From the NCBI GenBank assembly GCA_937146765.1, contig CAKZRP010000080.1, positions 62,001 to 126,000 on the forward strand: a stretch of 64,000 nucleotides of DNA, read 5' to 3'. The stretch comes from an uncultured Paracoccaceae bacterium (GTDB taxonomy: Bacteria; Pseudomonadota; Alphaproteobacteria; Rhodobacterales; Rhodobacteraceae). Positions 8,648 to 17,900 of this stretch are shown here, piece by piece; position 1 is the stretch's first letter, and each line of letters opens with the position of its first letter. The notes under the pieces are model-generated. The model ran no database searches. It was given only the letters and a program-made list of their open reading frames with translations, and was not told where the DNA came from. A program made the translations under genes and the position numbers.

Positions 8648-9871
8648 ATGACTATGACCGCTCCCGCCCCGAACGACCAGATTGCAAAACGCAATGTGGT
8701 GATCCTTGTCCTCGCTGTGGCCATCATGGGGTCCCAGATGCCGATGATCTTTATCATCGGCGGTCTTGCGGGGCAGTCTCTGGCAACCAATCCCTGCCTT
8801 GCGACGCTGCCGATCTCGCTCATCGTGGCCGGCTCCATGCTTTCGGCCACACCGATCTCTGCAATCATGCAACGCTATGGTCGCCGTGTCGGCTTTGCGA
8901 TCGGAGCGCTTGGCGGTGCACTTGGCGGTGTGATTGGCGGCTACGGCCTGTATCTCGGTTCCTTTCCGGTCTTTCTCATCGGCAGTGCCCTGACTGGCGT
9001 CTACATGAGCGCACAGGGCTTTTACCGCTTTGCCGCAGCCGATACCGCTTCGGACGCGTTCCGGCCCAAGGCGATTTCCTACGTCATGGCGGGTGGGCTG
9101 GTCTCGGCGATCATCGGCCCGCAATTGGTCAAGGCGACCAGCGACGCTTTTGTCATTCCTTTCCTGGGTACCTATTTGGCGGTGATCGCGCTTAACCTCG
9201 TTGGGGTGGGCCTATTTGCCTTCCTACGGATTCCGCGACCGGAGGCCCCGCGCGAGGATGCTCCGAGGGGCCGGTCCCGTCTGGAGTTGCTGAAGACGCC
9301 GCGGATTGCCGTCTCCGTGATCTGCGCCACCGTGTCCTATGCGCTGATGAACCTGGTGATGACCTCGACCCCGCTGGCAGTTGTGGGCTGTGGATTTACC
9401 CAGGACAATGCGGCCGATGTGGTTAGCAGCCACGTGCTGGCGATGTATGTGCCCTCCTTCTTTACCGGCCACCTGATCGCCCGGTTCGGCGTGGAAAAGG
9501 TGGTGGGTGCAGGTCTCGTCATTCTGGCCGGCGCCGGGGCTGTGGCCTTGAACGGTGTGGACATCGAGAATTTCTTCCTTGCCCTCATCCTTCTCGGGAT
9601 TGGCTGGAACTTCGGTTTCATCGGTGCCACCACGATGCTCGCCAGTGCCCACGATGCCTCCGAGCGCGGACGGATGCAGGGCCTCAATGACCTTCTGGTC
9701 TTTGGCGGCGTCACCATGGCCTCGTTGTCGTCTGGCGGGCTGATGAACTGTTCCGGTGGTACCCCGGTGGAAGGGTGGACAGCGGTCAACATGGCGATGG
9801 CGCCCTTCCTCGTCCTAGCGGGCGGGGCCCTGTTGTGGCTGGTTTTGAAGCCCTCTGAGGCGCGCGCCTGA
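8648..9871 (+). CDS. Major facilitator superfamily transporter
   Basis: A 407-residue membrane protein with about 12 hydrophobic segments and a central cytoplasmic loop rich in Pro and Arg (around residues 195-215). The RYGRRVGF sequence after the second membrane segment is the usual MFS loop 2-3 signature. The substrate cannot be read from the sequence; the closest type is the YfkF/drug-efflux-like group. It is divergent from the glycosylase gene and convergent with the squalene/phytoene synthase-like gene. Confidence 0.88.
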   Translation: MTMTAPAPNDQIAKRNVVILVLAVAIMGSQMPMIFIIGGLAGQSLATNPCLATLPISLIVAGSMLSATPISAIMQRYGRRVGFAIGALGGALGGVIGGYGLYLGSFPVFLIGSALTGVYMSAQGFYRFAAADTASDAFRPKAISYVMAGGLVSAIIGPQLVKATSDAFVIPFLGTYLAVIALNLVGVGLFAFLRIPRPEAPREDAPRGRSRLELLKTPRIAVSVICATVSYALMNLVMTSTPLAVVGCGFTQDNAADVVSSHVLAMYVPSFFTGHLIARFGVEKVVGAGLVILAGAGAVALNGVDIENFFLALILLGIGWNFGFIGATTMLASAHDASERGRMQGLNDLLVFGGVTMASLSSGGLMNCSGGTPVEGWTAVNMAMAPFLVLAGGALLWLVLKPSEARA

Positions 9872-9894
9872 CCCTCGGACCTCTGGGCCTTTCA

Positions 9895-9923
9895 CAAAGA
9901 AAAAGGGCGCTTTACCAGCGCCC
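9895..9923 (-). terminator. Rho-independent terminator overlapping the stop codon of the NDUFAF6-like gene
   Basis: On the minus strand, stem GGGCGC/GCGCCC with a 7-nt loop is followed directly by TTTTTCTTTG. The TAA stop of the gene (9912-9914) lies inside the loop, so translation and termination signals overlap. Confidence 0.8.
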
Positions 9924-10688
9924 GCTGCCGGCCTGCCACAACAGGCCCAGGCGTTTTCTGAATTCGCTGAGGCCCATTTCGCCTGCGGCAACCCGATGTG
10001 GTTCCTTGCGCACCTGCGCGAGCAAGGCGCCCGACTGCCAGCCGGACAGAAGCGCAGGGCGCGCCTCTGGGCTGATGTCACCACGCCGCGCACGGGCGGA
10101 GGACAGACGATCCAGTCCCCGCTCAGCCAGGTGACGAACGCCCTTTACTGAGCCATCCAGCAAAGGCACCCGTTTCTGGGCCTCCAGTTGTGGAATCGCG
10201 CGCAAGAAATTTGCCAGCCCTGCCGCCCATGCAAAATCGCGCACCACCCCCTCGGAGGCTGGGCCAAGCGAGGCGGCCGCCATCCACATCAAGCCCCCCG
10301 AGGTGGCATCGATATAGCGGTCGAACCCCGCCGTATCTTCAAAAGGGTCGCGGTAGATGTCCCACCGGCGCGCCTCTGCCATCGCATCGATCGCCTCTGC
10401 GGCTCCAGCTTTGAGCAGCCGGGCAAGCGGTGTTGCCACATAGTGCCGACGGACCGTGGCGCCGGAGGCGATCTCGGCTCCCACGTCGCGCCACCATTGC
10501 ACCCGCATCTCGGCGATCATGCTTTCCTGACTGGCCCAGGGCGCCCGCGACATCTCGATATTGAAGGCATAGAGCGCAAAAAGCGTGGGGCGCGCCGCAA
10601 CCGGCGCGGCCATCGTGGCCTGAAACCTGTCCGGATCGCCCTTTTGAACCGCCTCGGCGCAGGCGATCAGGTCGTCGTCAAACCGCAT
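9912..10688 (-). CDS. Squalene/phytoene synthase-like protein, NDUFAF6 type
   Basis: A 258-residue protein with the trans-prenyl synthase fold. The aspartate-rich catalytic motifs are degenerate: the first region reads FNIEMSRAPWAS and the second ANFLRAIPQLEAQ, where active enzymes carry DxxxD-type motifs. This matches the NDUFAF6-like branch, whose mitochondrial member assists complex I assembly, better than a carotenoid or hopanoid enzyme. No carotenoid genes are nearby. It is the last gene of the cysS-cimA operon and its start overlaps cimA by 11 nt. Confidence 0.82.
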   Translation of the reverse strand: MRFDDDLIACAEAVQKGDPDRFQATMAAPVAARPTLFALYAFNIEMSRAPWASQESMIAEMRVQWWRDVGAEIASGATVRRHYVATPLARLLKAGAAEAIDAMAEARRWDIYRDPFEDTAGFDRYIDATSGGLMWMAAASLGPASEGVVRDFAWAAGLANFLRAIPQLEAQKRVPLLDGSVKGVRHLAERGLDRLSSARARRGDISPEARPALLSGWQSGALLAQVRKEPHRVAAGEMGLSEFRKRLGLLWQAGSGRW

Positions 10689-12315
10689 TCAGCGCCTCGG
10701 CGGCTTCGGCGGTGTCGTGCAGAAGCTTCCAGTTCATCGCATCGATCAGCGCATCAAAGGAGGCATCGATTATGTTCGCGCTCACGCCAACCGTCGACCA
10801 GCGCCGCCCCTTGCTGTCCTCGCTGTCGATGATGACCCGGGTGACCGCCTCGGTGCCACCTTGGGTGATCCGCACCTTGAAGTCCACCAGCCACATGTCG
10901 TCGAGCATCTGGCTGTAGCGCCCCAGATCCTTGCGCAGCGCCTTGGCAAGCGCGTTCACCGGGCCGCGGTCGCTGCCGGTCTCGTCGAGCGATTCACTCA
11001 CCGACAGCAGCTTCTCGCCATCGACCTTCACCACCACAACCGCCTCGGAGAGGCTGATCATCTTGTTGTACTTGTTCTTGCGCCGCTCGACCGTGACCTT
11101 GTAGCGCTTGACCTCAAAGAACTGGGGCATCTGGCCCAGTTCCTCACGCGCCAGCAACTCAAACGAAGCCTGCGCGGTGTCGTAGGAATAGCCCTCCGCC
11201 TCGCGCTCCTTCACCCGGTCCAGAATGCGACCCAGGGCGGCATCGCCCTTTTCGACCTGCAATCCCGCCTCGGAAAGGCGTTTGCGCAGATTGGATTGAC
11301 CCGCTTGGTTGGACATCGGGATAATGCGCGTGTTGCCGACGATCTCGGGCTCGATATGTTCGTAGGTCGAGGGATCTTTCAGGATCGCGCTCGCGTGCAG
11401 CCCCGCCTTATGGGCAAAGGCGGAGGCGCCGACATAGGGCGCCTGTTTCTGCGGCACCCGGTTCAGGATCTCGTCGAGCATCCGGCTCACCTTGGTCAGC
11501 CGCGCCAGTGCCGCCTTCGGCACGCCGGTCTCGAACCGGCTGGCATAGGGTTCCTTCAGCAGAAGCGTCGGGATCAGCGTGGTGAGGTTCGCGTTGCCAC
11601 AGCGCTCGCCCAGACCGTTCAAGGTGCCCTGGATCTGCCGGGCGCCAGCGTCCACCGCCGCCAGCGAGCAGGCCACGGCGTTTTCGGTATCGTTATGGGT
11701 GTGGATGCCGAGCCTGTCGCCTGGAATGCCCGCCGCGATCACCTGTGCGACGATACGATGCACCTCGCCCGGCAAGGTCCCACCATTGGTGTCGCAGAGC
11801 ACGATCCAACGCGCCCCTGCCTCCAGCGCGGCGCGACAGGCAGCCAGGGCATAATCGGGATTGGCCTTGAAGCCGTCAAAGAAATGCTCGGCATCAAACA
11901 GCGCCTCGCGCCCCTTGGCGACGATATGGGCGATGGACTGGCGGATATTGTCGAGGTTCTCCTCCAGCGCGATCTCGAGGGCGGCGGTCACATGGTAGTC
12001 GTGCGACTTGCCGACCAGACAGACCGACCCGGTGCCCGCGTTCATCACCGCCGCCAGCACATCGTCATTCTCGGCCGAGCGCCCTGCCCGCTTGGTCATG
12101 CCGAAGGCGGTCATCCGCGCCCGTGTCTGCGGCGCCTCCTCGAAGAAGGCGCTGTCGGTCGGGTTCGCCCCGGGCCAGCCGCCTTCGATATAGTCCACAC
12201 CCAGGTCATCCAGCGCCTGGGCGATCTTCTTCTTTTCGGCAGTGGAGAACTGCACCCCTTGGGTCTGTTGTCCGTCGCGCAGGGTGGTGTCGTAGAGATA
12301 GAGCCGCTCCGCCAT
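10678..12315 (-). CDS. cimA: (R)-citramalate synthase
   Basis: A 545-residue acyltransferase condensing pyruvate and acetyl-CoA to citramalate, the threonine-independent entry to isoleucine. The HMGL-like TIM barrel opens with YDTTLRDGQQTQGVQF and includes the metal-binding HTHNDTENAVA motif. The C-terminal third is the LeuA-type allosteric domain. The length and N-terminus fit the CimA subgroup rather than LeuA or homocitrate synthase. Its ATG overlaps the cysS stop by one base (TGATG). Confidence 0.93.
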   Translation of the reverse strand: MAERLYLYDTTLRDGQQTQGVQFSTAEKKKIAQALDDLGVDYIEGGWPGANPTDSAFFEEAPQTRARMTAFGMTKRAGRSAENDDVLAAVMNAGTGSVCLVGKSHDYHVTAALEIALEENLDNIRQSIAHIVAKGREALFDAEHFFDGFKANPDYALAACRAALEAGARWIVLCDTNGGTLPGEVHRIVAQVIAAGIPGDRLGIHTHNDTENAVACSLAAVDAGARQIQGTLNGLGERCGNANLTTLIPTLLLKEPYASRFETGVPKAALARLTKVSRMLDEILNRVPQKQAPYVGASAFAHKAGLHASAILKDPSTYEHIEPEIVGNTRIIPMSNQAGQSNLRKRLSEAGLQVEKGDAALGRILDRVKEREAEGYSYDTAQASFELLAREELGQMPQFFEVKRYKVTVERRKNKYNKMISLSEAVVVVKVDGEKLLSVSESLDETGSDRGPVNALAKALRKDLGRYSQMLDDMWLVDFKVRITQGGTEAVTRVIIDSEDSKGRRWSTVGVSANIIDASFDALIDAMNWKLLHDTAEAAEALNAV

Positions 12316-13685
12316 CAGAGATCCTCCAGCTTGGCTGCGTCAAAGCCGGGCCCAGGCACCAGTTCCACGCCGGTCTTTGACATGCGCACCTCAAGGCCGG
12401 CTGCCGCGTATGCAGCCTTCAGCCGGTCGACCTCGGCGAAATCCTTGCTCTCCATCGCCGCCTGCCGGGTATTGAACAGATGGGATTCATGGGCGGAAAG
12501 ATCCACCGAAGGTGCCGTAGCCCAACCGCCGAGTTCCTCGGTCAGCAGACCCAGGAGGCGCGCAGACGCCAGCAGGACCGCCGCTTCGCCTGCCGCTGCC
12601 AGCTTGTGCATCTCGGCAACGGCGCCCGCGGTATTGAGGTCATCCGCCAGCGCGTCTAGGACCGCGGCAGCAGCGCTGGCGGCGGGCTCGATGCCCGCTG
12701 TCAGCGCGCGCCACTTGCGCAGAGTCGCCTCGGCCTCGGCCGCCTTCTTCTCTGTCCAATCCATCGGCTTGCGGTAATGGGTCGACAAGAAGACAAACCG
12801 CACAACCTCGCCCGGGATGCCCTGATCCAGCAGGTCGCGGACGGTGAAGAAATTACCGAGCGATTTCGACATCTTCTTGCCCTCGACCTGCAGCATTTCA
12901 TTGTGCAGCCAGACCCGGGCAAACTCGCCTTTGGGGTGCGCGCAGCAGCTCTGCGCGATCTCGTTTTCATGGTGCGGGAACATCAGGTCGTTGCCGCCGC
13001 CATGGATGTCGAAACTCTCCCCCAGCAGGTCATGGCTCATTGCCGAGCATTCGATATGCCAGCCCGGGCGCCCGCGCCCCCAGGGGCTGTCCCAGCCCGG
13101 CAGATCCTCGGTGGAGGGCTTCCAGAGCACAAAATCCATCGGATTCTTCTTGTAGGGGGCCACCTCGACCCGCGCACCCGCAATCATGTCGTCGACCGAC
13201 CGGCCGGAGAGCTTGCCATAGCCCTCTTTCCAGCTGTCGACCGCAAAGAGCACATGACCTTCGGCGGCATAGGCGTGGCCCTTCTCGATCAAACCTTCGA
13301 TCATCGCCACCATCTGCGGGATATAGGCGGTGGCGCGCGGCATATGCGTCGGCTCCAGCGCCCCAAGCGCTCCCATGTCCTCCAGGAACCATTGCGTGGT
13401 CTCGCCGGTGATCTCGGCGATCGAACGGCCGCTTTCCGCGGCGCGGGCGTTGATCTTGTCATCGACGTCGGTAAAGTTGCGCGCATAGGTCACGTGATCT
13501 GGCCCGTAGACCTCGCGCAGCAGTCGGAACAACACATCAAACACCACGACAGGTCGCGCATTGCCAAGATGGGCCCGGTCATAGACCGTGGGTCCGCAGA
13601 CATACATCCGCACGTTCTCGGGTTCGATCGGCTGGAACAGCTCCTTCGACCGGCTTTTGGTGTTGTGCAGTTTGATCGTCGTCAT
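12315..13685 (-). CDS. cysS: Cysteinyl-tRNA synthetase
   Basis: A 456-residue class Ia enzyme that charges tRNA-Cys. The HIGH-type motif is HLGN in YDRAHLGNAR, directly after the zinc-ligand CGPT motif; the KMSKS motif is KKMSKSLGN. The zinc site is completed by the ECSAMS and HHENEIAQS regions. The start at 13685 (MTTIKLHNTKS) matches family N-termini; upstream in-frame codons do not. It heads the cysS-cimA-NDUFAF6-like operon. Confidence 0.96.
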   Translation of the reverse strand: MTTIKLHNTKSRSKELFQPIEPENVRMYVCGPTVYDRAHLGNARPVVVFDVLFRLLREVYGPDHVTYARNFTDVDDKINARAAESGRSIAEITGETTQWFLEDMGALGALEPTHMPRATAYIPQMVAMIEGLIEKGHAYAAEGHVLFAVDSWKEGYGKLSGRSVDDMIAGARVEVAPYKKNPMDFVLWKPSTEDLPGWDSPWGRGRPGWHIECSAMSHDLLGESFDIHGGGNDLMFPHHENEIAQSCCAHPKGEFARVWLHNEMLQVEGKKMSKSLGNFFTVRDLLDQGIPGEVVRFVFLSTHYRKPMDWTEKKAAEAEATLRKWRALTAGIEPAASAAAAVLDALADDLNTAGAVAEMHKLAAAGEAAVLLASARLLGLLTEELGGWATAPSVDLSAHESHLFNTRQAAMESKDFAEVDRLKAAYAAAGLEVRMSKTGVELVPGPGFDAAKLEDL

Positions 13686-13911
13686 GTCAGCTCCTTGGTC
13701 GCCGGTACGGTCACAAGAACCGCAAACGCAGCAAATGGCGCACCACCACTGCACTCAGCGCGGGCTTAGCAACTTGTCAGGAAGAAGAAAACGACAGAAA
13801 CCAGCCCGCTGAGATTCAGCAGGCAATACAGATGGTAATGATGCGGGTTCTGCGGGTCATGTATCGCCTCTAGCACAGCTCAAGGGTTTTGGCCAAGTCC
13901 TCTTCCGTTGG

Positions 13912-14433
13912 TCAGAACCGAAAGGCGGCGATCAGTGCGAGTTGCCGGTTTTCTGGCGACAGGGACGGCCATCCTGCTGCATTTGCCCCGGTCAGAACCC
14001 CACCCTGAACCACCAGCCCTTCGGAGAGGTCGAAGTTGAGGCCAAGACCGATCCGCAAACCATCGGCGCGTCCCGGCCGACGCATCCCCGAAAACTGCTC
14101 TGCAGAGAGGAGTTCCAGATGGGAATTGGCAAAAGCAGAAGGCATGTCCGGATCGTAGATGTCCCGCCGCAGGAAGGCGTCTTCCTCGGGGCTGAGAACC
14201 TGCGCAGGTTGCACGTCCTCATGTCCAGAGACTAGAGACGCGCCCCCCCTTTCGTTCGGAAAGTTCAGCGCGCGCCGATTGACTGCATCAGAGGCATCCA
14301 CAGATGGGCCGAGAAACCGGCCGGACCAATCCTGCGCATCGGCTGGGGCCGCCGCCAGCCCTATGACTACCGCCAGGAGACGCAGGGTGACCGGGCGCCA
14401 TGTCACGCCCAAACGGACGAATGGGATCTCCAT
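13912..14433 (-). CDS. Hypothetical exported protein
   Basis: A 173-residue protein with an N-terminal signal peptide (hydrophobic LRLLAVVIGLAAA, probable cleavage after ADA). The mature part is polar until two amphipathic strands near the end (LRIGLGLNFDL and LALIAAFRF), finishing in Phe. That ending resembles outer-membrane strands, but the protein is too short for a full barrel. I do not recognise the family. Residues upstream of the ATG at 14433 look non-coding. Confidence 0.6.
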   Translation of the reverse strand: MEIPFVRLGVTWRPVTLRLLAVVIGLAAAPADAQDWSGRFLGPSVDASDAVNRRALNFPNERGGASLVSGHEDVQPAQVLSPEEDAFLRRDIYDPDMPSAFANSHLELLSAEQFSGMRRPGRADGLRIGLGLNFDLSEGLVVQGGVLTGANAAGWPSLSPENRQLALIAAFRF

Positions 14434-14935
14434 GTCTTGAACCCTTGATGGCGCGTGGCTTGATTGTGAGCAGCGTGCAGCGCGTGATTTCCCCAGAGCC
14501 CCATACTGCCAGATCATGATTAACAAACCGTTTTCACCGCCCCTCCGCGACGCCCGGTGCATCTCGTCCCACGGGGGGAAATTTTCGCGGTAAGAATCTG
14601 GAAACCTGCGGCGATTGTCGGTCTTCAGACAGGAAAAGACCCCCTCTGCGACAGAGGGGGCCCAGGTTCGCCGATCAGGCTCTTCTCATTGACCGCCCGG
14701 TGTTTTTCTTGCCTTGTCCTTCTCGGCGTACAGGGCGAGCGCACCCGCCCCAGACAGATTTCGGAACCCCCGGAGCGCCGGAGTCCGATTTCGGTGAAGA
14801 ACTGACCCTCGGTCGGCTCCTCAAATTCGTCGGGGATGTCAGCAGATCGATCCGAGCCGCCTCATCCCCTGCGCATCCCCCGGTAAGTCTCTGGATGCGG
14901 TTCGTGACCCAGGCCAGCACGGCCCGGGAATGTCG
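14434..14935. other. Gene-poor interval downstream of nrdJ
   Basis: About 500 bases with no convincing gene. It contains a minus-strand terminator (14640-14660), so the nrdJ transcript probably has a 3' untranslated region of about 275 nt. The NrdJ frame stays open for over 80 codons after its stop, but the sequence is rich in Arg, Ser, Pro and Gly and has no domain-like pattern. Confidence 0.5.
14632..14660 (-). terminator. Rho-independent terminator, probably ending the nrdJ transcript
   Basis: On the minus strand, stem CCCCCTCT/AGAGGGGG with a 5-nt loop is followed by TCTTTTCC. It is the first good minus-strand terminator after nrdJ. Confidence 0.65.
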
Positions 14936-17900
14936 TCAGCTACAGCCCGAGGTGCCGCCACAGGTGTTGCATTTCATACAGGTGCCGTTGCGCACCAGAG
15001 TGTAGTTGCCGCATTCGCCACAAGGATCCCCCTCGTAGCCCTGCATCTTGGCCTTGGTGCGGGCATCCATGCCGGTGGAGATGGCGGCCTCGGAGGTTTC
15101 GGGCACCAATGTCCTGAGTGCGGTTACCGGATCTGCTCCACTGCTCGGCAGGGCAAAGTTCTGCCCGCCCTGCAGCACCACCAGATCCTGCGGAAGACGT
15201 TTGCGCAGATAGCCGGTCGAGGAGATTTGTTTCAATACTTCCAAAGATTTGGAGGCCGCACTTTCACTGATCTCGGAGAGGTTCGACACCCCTTCCTCGG
15301 CCTCGCCGCGACCGATGTCGTCAAAGCTCGCGCCTTCGGGCTTCACATGCGCCAGATCGGTCCGGTCCAGATAGGAGACCGCCAGTTCGCGGAACACATA
15401 GTCAAGGATCGAGGTCGCGTTCTTGATCGAGTCGTTGCCCTGCACCATGCCCGCAGGTTCAAACTTGGTGAAGGTGAAGGCGTCCACGAATTCCTCCAGC
15501 GGCACGCCATATTGCAGACCGACCGAGACCGCGATGGCGAAGTTGTTCATCATCGCCCGGAAGCCCGCGCCTTCCTTGTGCATGTCGATGAAGATCTCGC
15601 CCAGGGTGCCGTCCTGATATTCGCCGGTGCGCAAGTAAACCTTGTGGCCGCCGACAACCGCCTTTTGGGTATAGCCCTTGCGGCGCTGCGGCATCTTGGT
15701 GCGATGGGATTTCATCACTTCCTTGATGACAATCTTCTCGACGATCTTCTCGGCGAGTACGGCAGCCTTTTCCGGCACCGAACCGCTTTCGAGGATTTCC
15801 GCCGCCTCGTCGTCATCTTCGACCAGCGCTGCTGCGAGCGGTTGGCTCAGCTTGGAACCATCGCGATACAGCGCATTCGCCTTAACCCCCAGCGACCAGC
15901 TGAGCTCGTAGGCTTTTTGGCAATCCTCGATGGTGGCGTCATTCGGCATGTTGATCGTCTTGGAGATCGCGCCGGAGATGAAGCTCTGCGCCGCCGCCAT
16001 CATCTTGATGTGGCTGTCCACGCTCAGATACCGCTTGCCCTTCTTGCCACAGGGATTGGCGCAGTCGAAGATCGCATAATGCTCGGCGCGAAGGTAGGGT
16101 GCGCCCTCCAGCGTCATGGTGCCGCAGACATGGTCGTTGGCAGCCTCGATGTCCGCGCGGGTGAAGCCCAGATGCCGCAGCAGATCAAAGGTCGGATCGT
16201 TGAGCTTGTCCGCCGGAATGCCGAGAACGCCGGTGCAGAATTCCACGCCCAGAGTCCATTGGTTGAAAACGAAGCGGATATCAAAGGCGCTTTCCAGTGC
16301 CGCGTCGATCTTGGCCAATTCGTTGGGGCCAAAGCCGTGACCGGTCAGCGAGGTATGGTTGATCCCCGGCGCATTGCCGATAGACCCATGGCCCACTGCA
16401 TAGGAGACGATTTCCTCGATCTGCGCGGAGGAATAGCCGAGACCTTCCAGCGCCGAGGGCACCGAGCGGTTGATGATCTTGAAATAACCGCCACCTGCGA
16501 GCTTCTTGAACTTCACCAGGGCAAAGTCCGGCTCGATACCCGTGGTGTCGCAATCCATCACCAGACCGATGGTGCCGGTGGGCGCGATCACGGTGGATTG
16601 CGCGTTGCGGTAGCCGTATTTCTCGCCAAGCGCGACCGCCTCGTCCCAGGCGCTCATCGCCAGTTCGGTGAGGCGCGCGTCGGGGCAATTGGCGATATCG
16701 AGCGGCACCGGCTTCACAGTGAGACCGTCATAGCCCTCCGTGGCGCCATATGCCGCGTTGCGGTGGTTCTTCATCACCCGCAGCATATGGGCCGCATTGC
16801 GCTCGTAGCCGGCAAAGGCACCGAGTTCAGAGGCCATCTCGGCCGAGGTCGCATAGGCCACACCGGTCATGATCGCGGTGAGCGAACCACAAAGCGCGCG
16901 CCCCTCGTCACTGTCATAGCCGTAGCCCATGTTCATCAGCAACCCGCCGATATTGGCGTAGCCAAGGCCGAGGGTGCGGAAATCATAGGAGAGCTGCGCG
17001 ATTTCCTTCGAAGGGAACTGCGCCATCATCACCGACACTTCCAGCGTCACCGTCCACAGGCGGCAGGCGTGCATGTAGTCTTCGGCCTGGAACGCGCCGT
17101 CCTCGAAGAAGGTCAGCAGGTTCAGCGAGGCGAGGTTGCAGGCCGTGTCGTCGAGGAACATGTACTCCGAGCAAGGGTTCGATCCACGGATCTCGCCATC
17201 GGCCGGACAGGTATGCCATTCATTGACGGTGTCATGGAACTGGATCCCCGGATCGGCGCAGGCCCAGGCGGCATGTCCAACCTTCTCCCAAAGATCCCGC
17301 GCCTTTACGGTCTTTGAGATCTTGCCATCCACACGGTTGATCAATTGCCAGTCGGCATCCTTTTCCACCGCGTGAAGGAAAGCGTTGGTGACCCGGATCG
17401 AGTTGTTGGAATTCTGCCCGGACACCGAGGAATAGGCCTCGGAGTCCCAATCGGTGTCATAGGTCGGAAATTCGATGCTCTCGTAGCCCTGACGTGCGTA
17501 ATCCAGCACCCGCTTGATGTAGGTCTCGGGGATCGCGCATTTCTTGGCCTCGCGGACCGCCTTCTTCAGACCGTCGTTCTCGGCCGGATCATAGGCATCC
17601 TCGGCCAGACCGTCCCAGCTGCGGATCGCGGTGAAAATGCCGTTCAGCATCTTCTCGTGCATCTTGGAGCCGGCGACGATGGAGGCGACTTTCTGCTCCT
17701 CGATCACCTTCCACTCGATGAACTTCTCGATATCCGGGTGATCGGCATCCACGATCACCATCTTCGCTGCCCGACGGGTTGTCCCGCCTGATTTGATTGC
17801 CCCAGCCGCGCGGTCCCCGATCTTGAGGAACCCCATCAGGCCGGAAGATTTGCCACCGCCGGACAGGCGCTCGCCCTCGCCGCGCAGGTGGCTGAAGTTG

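Noticed and set aside
13766..13876. 36-residue minus-strand ORF (GTG start, hydrophobic C-terminal half) upstream of cysS
   Set aside because: It has no ribosome binding site, an unusual codon mix and no coupling to cysS. It could be chance, so I did not list it as a gene.
14675..14932. Open frame continuing in the NrdJ reading frame beyond its stop codon, and a second acidic frame in the same stretch
   Set aside because: The NrdJ C-terminus at CGGTSGCS is the normal family end. The downstream translation is Arg/Ser/Pro/Gly-rich without domain pattern, as expected for GC-rich non-coding DNA.
14930..17317. 795-residue plus-strand ORF opposite nrdJ, and similar long antisense ORFs opposite cimA, IOR and argC
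   Set aside because: They are antisense frames kept open by GC-rich codon usage of the real genes. They are His/Arg/Gly-rich and lack starts with ribosome binding sites.
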